DNA of 64,000 bases, taken from positions 78,571-142,570 of the forward strand of contig QNQO01007629.1 of the NCBI GenBank assembly GCA_003290165.1, given 5' to 3'. Under the pieces are notes generated by a model. The model saw only the letters and a list, made by a program, of their open reading frames with translations, was not told the origin of the DNA and ran no database searches. Every line of letters starts with the position of its first letter. Position 1 is the first letter of the stretch. Below are positions 56,418-64,000 of the stretch, piece after piece. The DNA is from Berberis thunbergii (taxonomy: Eukaryota > Streptophyta > Magnoliopsida > Ranunculales > Berberidaceae). The position numbers were made by a program, and so were the translations under genes.

Positions 56418-57728
56418 TTATTATTATATATACAAAACAGTATGGTGTTTGAGGTGGAAAATAAAATACGACTTATATTTAACCAAATATATGAATCTAA
56501 CGGATCACATAGAACTTAAAGCACCAAAAGTCCATGGGTTCGATTCTCATATCCAATATTTTTTATATTTATTTACTTTTCTTCAATTGTTGATGATGGT
56601 GGTGTTGAAAACTCAAGGGTAACAATATTTTGACAAGTTTTTTTTAACTTTTATCGTGCAACGGCACGGTGAATACTCTAGTTTATATTACAAATCAGGA
56701 TGGTATACGGAGTTGGAGATAAAAGACGACTTAGATTTACCTAAATATAATAATCTAACGGATCACATATAACTAAAAACATCAAGAGTGTAGGGTTCGA
56801 TTTTCATACCCAACATTTTGATATTTATTTATCTTGATATTTAAAGTAGAATAAACTCTATTTATCAAGTTAAATTTTTATCGTGTCAACAGCACGGGGA
56901 ATACCCTAATCTATATTACAAAACAGGATGATGTTTGGAGTGGGAGATAAAGATGGCTCGGATTTACCCAATTATAAGAGTCTAATGGATCGCATAAAAC
57001 TTAAAGCACCAAGAGTGCATGAGTTCGATTCTCCTACCCAACATTTTGATATTTATTTATTTTTCTTCAGTTGTTGATGGTGGTGATTAGGCATATAAGT
57101 GTGAATGATGAAAACTTAACGGTGATCATGTTTTAACCAATTTTAAATTTTTATCGTGCCAATGACACGGGGAATACCCTAGTTATATATACTAAACATG
57201 ATGATGTTTGAGGTGGGAGATAAAAGACGGTTGTGATTTATCCAAATATAATAATCTAACATATCAAATAAAACTAAAAGCACCAAGAGTGCAATGGTTC
57301 GATTCTCATACCCAACATTTTGATATATATTTATTTTTCTTAAATTGTTGATGGTGGTGATTAAGCTTATAAGTATAAAGGATGAAAATTTAAGGGTAAT
57401 CATGTTTTGACAATTTTAAATTTTATCGTGCCAACGACACGGGGAATACCATAGTATATATACAAAACAGGATGGTATTTGAGGTGGGAGATAAAAGACG
57501 GCTGAGATTTAACCAAATATAAGAATCTAACGGATCACATAAAACTAAAACACCAAGAGTGCATGGGTTCGATTCTCATATCCAACATTTTTATTTATTT
57601 ATTTATTTTTCTACAGTTATTGATGTTGGTGATTAGGCATGTAAGTACGAATGATGAAAACTTAAGGGTGATCATGTTTTGCCAAGTTTTAAACTTTTAT
57701 CGTGCCAACGGTAAGAGGAATACCCAAG
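56418..57728 (+). repeat. One full higher-order repeat unit (E-A-B-C-D), about 1.31 kb
   Basis: E (56418-56681) has GTGGTGTTGAAAACTCAAGG. A (56682-56909) is the short type with TTTAAAGTAGAATAAACTCT. B (56910-57182) has TCTATATTAC at its start and AAGTGTGAATGATG. C (57183-57454) has the TTATATATACTAAACATG start. D (57455-57728) has TTTATTTATTTATTTTTC and ends CAAG. The next unit spans 57729-59036 with the same order and near-equal length (1308 bp). Confidence 0.85.
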
Positions 57729-59506
57729 TTATTGTTATATATACAAAACATGATGGTGTTTTAGGTGGAAAATAAAATACGACTGAAATTTAACTAAATA
57801 TATGAATCTAACATAACACATAGAACTTAAAGCACCAAAAATCCAATGGTTCTATTCCCATATCCAATATTTTTTATATTTATTTACTTTTCTTCAATTG
57901 TTGACGATGATGGTGTTGAAAACTCAAGGGTAACCATATTTTGACAAAAAAAAATTACTTTTATCGTGCCAACGACACGAAGAATACCCTAGTTTATATT
58001 ACAAATCAGGATGATATTCAGAGTTGGCGATGAAAGACGACTGAGATTTACCTAAATATAATAATCCAACGGGTCACATATAACTTAAAACACCAAGAGT
58101 GCAGGGTTCGATTCTCAGACTCAACATTTTGATATTTATTTATTTTGATATTTAAAGTAGAATAAACTCTATTTATCATATTAAATATTTATCGTGCCAG
58201 CAGCATGGGGAATACCTTAGTCTATATTACAAAACATGATGATGTTTGGAGTAGAAGATAAACGACGACTCGGATTTACCCAATTATAAAAATCTAATAG
58301 ATCACATAAAATTTAAAACACCAAGAGTACATGGGTTTGATTCTCCCACCCAACATTTTGATATTTATTTGTTTTTCTTCAATTGTTAATGGTGGTGATT
58401 AGGCAAATAAGTGTGAATGATGAAAACTTAAGGGTGATCATGTTTTGACCACTTTTAAATTGTTATCGTGCCAATGACACGAGAAATACCCTAATTATGC
58501 ATACTAACAGGATGGTGTTTGAGGTGGGAGATAAAAGACGGTTGAGATTTACCCAAATATAATAATCTAACAGATAAATAAAACTAAAAGCACCAAGAGT
58601 GCATAGGCTCGATTCTCATACCCAACATTTGATATTTATTTATTTTTCTTCAATTTAGATAGTGGTAATTATGCTTCTAAGTATGAAGGATGAAAATTTA
58701 AGGGTGATCATGTTTTGACAATTTTAAATTTTATCATGCCAACGACACGGTGAATACCCTAGTATATATACAAACAGGATGGTATTTGAGGTGGGAGATA
58801 AAAGACGGCTGAGATTTACCCAAATATAAAAATCTAACCGCTCACATAAAACTAAAAGCACCAAGAGTGCATGGGTTCGATTCTCATATCGAACATTTTT
58901 ATTTATTTATTTATTTTTCTTCAATTATTGATGTTGGTGATTAGGTATGTAAGTACAAAGGATGAAAACTTAAGGGTGATCATGTTTTGACAAGTTTTAA
59001 ACTTTTTTTGTGTCAACGGCACGGGGAATACCCAAGTTATTATTATATATACAAAACGTGATAGTGTTTGAGGTGGAAAATAAAATACGACTGAAATTTA
59101 ACTAAATATATGAATCTAACAGAACGCATAGAACTTAAGCACCAAAAATCCAATGGTACGATTCTCATATCCAATATTTTTATATTTATTTACTTTTCTT
59201 CAATTGTTAATGATGGTGGTGTTGAAAACTCAAGGGTAACCATATTTTGATAAGTTTTTAAACTTTTTTCATGCCAAGGCACGGGAATACTCTAGTTTAT
59301 ATTACAAATCAGGATGGTATTCGGAGTTGGAGATAAAAGACGACTGAGATTTACCTAAATATAATAATCTAACGGATCACATATAACTTAAAACACCAAG
59401 AATGTAGGGTTCGATTCTCATACCCAACATTTTGATATTTATTTATTTTGATATTTAAAGTAGAATAAACTCTATTTGTCATGTTAAATTTTTATCGTGC
59501 CAACGG

Positions 59507-61378
59507 CAGGGGCGGATCTACAGCTTGGGTAAGGGGGTCAACTGACCCCCTTAGGTTTTGAAAAACTCTATCAGAGCATATACAATTTTATTCTTGCCCC
59601 CTTAAAAATTTCACCTTGCCCCTCTTATAAAACTAAGAATTACAATAATGGATAACAAATCTTGTATCACAGTTGAACGAAAAAAAATTGAGTCACCGCC
59701 TCTAATCTCTGCCTCCACGCCTTCGGTCCTCAATAATAGCTTCTTCGCCATCCCTGCAAAACAAGGTGAGTTTGTTTAATTATGGATTCTAAATGAAATC
59801 AACAGGACAACAACAAAATAATCTTAAGGTTTAACACCTCTTCCTACCTTGGTCTGTGTCCTCCTCTTTGTCGATCCAAAATTGAAACAAGTTACAAGGA
59901 ATCAACTTTGAGAGACCAGAGAAAATCCGAGAGAGATCAGAGAGATCATAGCAGGATCTGAGCGAGATCATATCGAGATCTCAGAGAGATCAAAGCGAGA
60001 TCAGAGCCAGATCAGAGAGATCATAGCCAGATCAGAGAGATCAAACCGAGATCAGAGAGAGATCTCAGAGAGGGATCTGATCAGAAAATCGAAAGAGATG
60101 AAAGAGGGATCTGAGTCTGATCTCTTGATCTCTCGATCTCACTGAGTCCTGATGAGAAGCAAAGCAAACTCCTCGTATCTCTTGATCTCTCTGAGTCTGA
60201 TCTCTTGATCTCGTCACTGACTCTGAGTCTGATAAAGAAGAAAGCAAACTCCTTCGATGGCTCGATCTCTTGATCTCTCCGAAAGACTGAATCTGATGAA
60301 AGCTAACTCAGACTCAGAGATGAAGAAGAGTGAGCTTGATTGAGTTTGAGTGAGTGTACTGTGTCAGAGAGATGAAGAAGAGTGAACTTGATTGAGTTTG
60401 ATTGAGCTCGATCTCCCCTTCTTTGAGGTTTCTGAGAGTCAGAGAGCTTGAGTTGAAGTAGTGTACTGTGTCTGTGTGAAGAGAGCTCTCGATCTCCCCT
60501 TCTTTGAGCTTTCCGAGAGTCAGAGAGCTTGAGTTGAGTGTTGAGTATACTGTGTCTGTGTGAGAGCTCTCTCGATCTCCCCTTCTTTGAGCTTTCTGAG
60601 AGTCTGTGTGAGAGAGCTTGAGCTCTCTGAGAGTCTGTGTGAGAGAGTCTGTGTGAGAGAGCTTGAGATCTCTGAGAGTCTGTGTGAGAGAGAGCTTTCT
60701 GAGAGTCTGTGTCTGTGTGACTTGTGAGAGAGCTTGAGCTCTCTTAGAGACTGAGATGCAGAGTGAGGCTTGGACTACTTTGAGCGAGAATGTGATATGA
60801 AGAGTGAACTGAGGTTTGGTTTGGCCGTAATGTATGGGGTTGGTTTGATAAAAAAGAGAAATGAGAGAGAGAGAAGAATGAAAGGATTGTTATTTTTAAA
60901 ATTATTTAAAAATTATTTTAATCAATTAAATAAGGGGTAAATTCTTTTCTTTTATTCCATATTTGTTTAAACTTTAATGAGGTATTTCATATTTGTTTAA
61001 ACATCTAATTTATTATCTTATCTTTATACAGGGATATTTTATATTTGATTTTTAATTTAATTTAATTTTTTATTTGTTTAGACTTTGACAAAGTGGGTAT
61101 TTGATCATTAAAGCTTAAGTGAGTATTTAATTTCATCTGCTGAAAAGGCCATTATCTCAAGTTCTTAATATTTGGTAAGGTTTCTTCTCTTTCATGTATT
61201 AATTATTGATTTACATTACAAATTTGATAATTTGATAATTTGGGAATCTATGATAGCATTTTTTAATATGAATCTTGGAATTGTGTTGTTGTATTTGTGT
61301 AGTTAAACAAATAGAGTTTTAAAAAGCCATCTATAATTTTTTTGCCCCCCTTTACCTGCATTCCTAGATCCGCCCCTG
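59507..61378. mobile_element. Non-autonomous hAT element inserted in the Helitron-like array
   Basis: Terminal inverted repeats are CAGGGGCGGATCTA at the left and TAGATCCGCCCCTG at the right, perfect over 14 bp. An exact 8-bp TSD GCCAACGG lies at 59499-59506 and 61379-61386. Length 1872 bp. Subterminal GTAAGGGGGTCAACTGACC and TTGCCCCCCTTTACCTGCA match the hAT at 19277. No transposase ORF. The interior from about 59900 to 60760 is a GAGA-rich tract of AGAGAGATCAGAG and GAGAGTCTGTGTGAGAGAGC repeats. It splits the hairpin of a type-A monomer. Confidence 0.93.
59920..60760 (+). repeat. GA-rich short repeats inside the hAT element
   Basis: Irregular tandem units GAGATCAGAGAGATCA (59930-60080), then TCTCTTGATCTCTC variants, then TTCTGAGAGTCTGTGTGAGAG units (60420-60740). 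Two copies of CTCGATCTCCCCTTCTTTGAG (about 60408, 60486) and a third near 60571 indicate a larger ~75-85-bp period. Confidence 0.75.
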
Positions 61379-64000
61379 GCCAACGGCACGGAGAATACCC
61401 TAGTCTATATTACAAAGCAGGATGATGTTTAGAGTGGGAGATAAAAGACGGCTAAGATTTACCCAATTATAATAATCTAATGGATCACATAAAACTTAAA
61501 GCACTAAGTGTGCATAGGTTCGATTCTCCTACCCAACATTTTGATATTTACTTGTTTTTCTTCAACTATTGATGATGGTTATTAGGCATATAAGTGTGAA
61601 TGATGAAAACTTAAGGGTGATCATGTTTTGACCAATTTTAAATTTTTATCGTACCAATGATATGGGAAATACCCAGTTATATATACTAAACATGATGGTG
61701 TTTGAGGTGGAGGATAAAAGACGGTTGAGATTTACCCAAATATAATAATCTAACATATCAAACAAAACTAAAAACACCAAGAGTGCATGTTTCGATTCTC
61801 ATACCCAACATTTTGATATTTATTTATTTTTCTTCAATTGTTGATGGTGGTGATTAGGCTTATAAGTATGAAGGATGAAAATTTAAGGGTAATCATGTTT
61901 TGACAATTTTAAATTTTATCTTGCCAACGACACGAGGAATACCCTAGTATATATACAAAACAGGATGGTATTTGAGGTGGGAGATAAAAAGGCAGCTGAG
62001 ATTTACCCAAATATAAGAGTCTACCGGATCACATAAAACTAAAAGCACCAAGAGTGTATGGGTTTGATTCTCATACCCAACATTTTATTTATTTATTTTT
62101 CTTCAATTATTGATGTTGGTGATTAGGCACGTAAGTACGAATGATGAAAATCTAAGGGTGATCATGTTTTGACAAGTTTTAAACTTTTATCGTGCGAACG
62201 GCACGGGCAATACCCAAGTTATTGTTATATATACAAAACAAGATGGTGTTTGAGGTGAAAAATAAAATACGACTGAAATTTAACCAAATATATGAATCTA
62301 ACATAACACATAGAACTTAAAACACCAAAAGTCCATGGATTCGATTCCTATATCCAATATTTTTTTATATTTATTTACTTTTCTTCAATTGTTTATGGTG
62401 GTGGTGTTGAAAACTCAAGGGTAATAATATTTTGACAAGTTTTTTAAACTTTTATTTCGCCAACGACACGGGGAATACCCTAATCTATATTACAAATGAG
62501 GATGGTGTTTAGAGTTGGAGATAAAAGACGGCTAAGATTTACCTAAATATAATAATCTAACAGATCACGTAGAACTTAAAAAACCAAGAGTGCAAGGTTT
62601 GATTCCCATACCTAACATTTTGATATTTATTTATCTTGATATTTAAAGTACCATAGTCTATATTACAAAAATGATGGTGTTTGGAGTGGGAGATAAAAGA
62701 CGGCTCAGATTTACCCAATTATAAGAATCTAATGGATCACATAAAACTAAAACAAAAAGTACAAAGTGCATGGGTTCGATTCTCCTACTCAATATTTTGA
62801 TTTTTATTTTTTCAGTTGTTGATGGTGGTGATTAGGCATAAGTGTGAATGATGAAAACTTTAGGGTGATCATATTTTGGAGAGTTTTAAATTTTTTTCGT
62901 GCCAACGACACGGGAAATACCCTATTATGTATACAAAAACATGATGGTGTATGATGTGGGAGATAAAAGACGGCTGAGATTTATCCAAATATAAGAATCT
63001 AATGGATCACTTAAAACTAAAAGCACAAAAGTGCATGGGTTTGATTATTATACCAAACATTTTGATATTTATTTATTTTTTTTGTAATTGTTGATGTGAT
63101 GATTAGGCGTGTAAGTGTGAAGGATGAAAACTTAAGGGTGATCATGTTTGACAAGTTTTAAATTTTATCGTGCCAATGGCACGGGGAATACCCTAGTATA
63201 TATACAAACATGATGGTGTTTGGAGTGAGAGATAAAAGACGGCTCAGATTTACCCAAATATAAGAATCTAACAGATCACATAAAATTAAAAGCACCAAGA
63301 GTGCATGGGTTCGATTCTCATACCCAACATTTTTATTTATTTATTTTTCTTTAATTATTGATGTTGGTGATTAGGCATGTAAGTACGAAAGATGAAAACT
63401 TAATGGTGGTCATGTTTTGACAAGTTTTAAACTTTTATCGTGCCAACGGCAACGGGAAATACCCAAGTTATTATTATATATACAAAACAGGAGGGGTGTT
63501 TGAGGTGGAAAATAAAATACGACCGAGATTTAAAAGAATATGAATCTAATGAATCACATAGAACTTAAAGCACCAAAAGTCCATGGGTTCGATTCCCATA
63601 TCAAATATTTTTTATTTTTATTTACTTTTCTTCAATTATTGATGATGGTGGTGTTGAAAACTCAAGGGTATTATATTTTGACAAGTTTTTAGACTTTTAT
63701 CGGCCAAAGGCATCGAGATCACCCTAGTCTATATTAAACAAATCAGGATGGTGTTTAGAGTAGGTGGAGATAAAAGACGGCTGAGAATTTTACCTAAATA
63801 CGAATATAAAACTAATGGAATCACATGAGAAACTTTAAAGCACCAAGAGTACATGGTTTAATTCTCATACCCACACATTTTGATATTTATATATTATCTT
63901 GATATTTAAAGTAGAATAAATCTATTTATCATGTAAACTTTTATCGTGCCAGGCACGGGAATACCCTAACAAGGAAATGAGGAACAACAACCCAAACAAG

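Larger units (their letters stand above)
56144..63969 (+). repeat. Tandem array of Helitron-like monomers in a five-unit higher-order repeat
   Basis: About 23 monomers, roughly 230-275 bp each, end in a hairpin CGTGCC-AAC-GGCACG followed by GGGAATACC and CTAG (variants CTAA, CAAG, ATAG). Several begin TCTATATTAC directly after it. This is the terminal layout of Helitrons (5' TC, 3' hairpin then CTRR). Monomer ends: 56417, 56681, 56909, 57182, 57454, 57728, 57992, 58220, 58494, 58762, 59036, 59295, 61403 (with the hAT insert), 61675, 61947, 62218, 62483, 62656, 62933, 63196, 63467, 63727, 63969. Five types recur strictly as D-E-A-B-C. No Rep/helicase coding is present. Left edge approximate. 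Confidence 0.85.

Noticed and set aside
57179..57403. Small frames inside array monomers (for example 57179-57403, 57563-57775)
   Set aside because: They are chance frames in repeats and are not kept between copies of the same type.
60065..60247. Minus-strand frame with SLSDSESVTRSRDQTQRDQE
   Set aside because: It arises from GAGATC/GATCTC repeats inside the hAT element.
56144..63969. Possibility that the array is a CRISPR-like or LTR-based structure
   Set aside because: Monomers are adjacent without unique spacers, the genome is a plant nuclear one, and the junctions lack LTR TG...CA ends and 5-bp TSDs; Helitron-type ends fit better.

Overview
The window is AT-rich nuclear DNA of a flowering plant, probably a eudicot; I cannot name the species. 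Three gene models on their own support this: a vacuolar iron transporter-like (VTL/nodulin-21-type) gene, a PLATZ zinc-finger gene with three exons, and a CKS1 cell-cycle gene with three exons. Almost everything else is transposable elements, many nested in one another. Most of them can be bounded exactly by terminal motifs plus target-site duplications (TSDs) read directly from the sequence.

Layout. 1-4457: 3' part of a Ty3/gypsy Tat-like element with an antisense ORF, interrupted by an Athila-like element carrying a large internal deletion (615-3382, TSD GCGAC). 5214-12127: a complete non-autonomous Tat-like element (TSD CCTTT) with gag, a 70-bp minisatellite and an antisense ORF but no pol. 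13355-21210: a complete but decayed Ty1/copia element (TSD CCACA) with a hAT element inside it (19277-20592, TSD GGTATATG). 22082-38483: a gypsy chromovirus whose reverse transcriptase is split by an 11.3-kb CACTA element (24565-35827, TSD CCA). 38874-43663: another gypsy element (TSD AGATA). 44779-45597: the VTL gene, followed by a SINE. 47489-52380: a second CACTA element (TSD AAT). 52430-53215: a degraded RNase H-like/zf-RVT relic. 53403-54331: the PLATZ gene. About 56144-63969: a tandem array of Helitron-like monomers, interrupted by a second copy of the same hAT family (59507-61378, TSD GCCAACGG).

The two CACTA elements contain no recognisable transposase but carry pieces of unrelated host genes, all on the minus strand and with many exon-intron borders preserved. 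The first carries fragments of an ABC1-type kinase, a dienelactone hydrolase, glycinamide ribonucleotide formyltransferase and an AAA ATPase. The second carries fragments of an oxidosqualene cyclase, a malectin/LRR protein and a TGA-type bZIP factor, plus an apparently intact CKS1 gene of 84 codons.

The most unusual structure is the terminal array. About 23 monomers of roughly 230-275 bp each end in a short GC hairpin followed by CTAG (or CTAA/CAAG), and several begin TCTATATTA. They fall into five types that recur in the fixed order D-E-A-B-C, giving a higher-order repeat of about 1.3 kb. This looks like a Helitron that became a satellite.

All calls come from reading the sequence by eye. 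Family names rest on remembered motifs and were not checked by database search.
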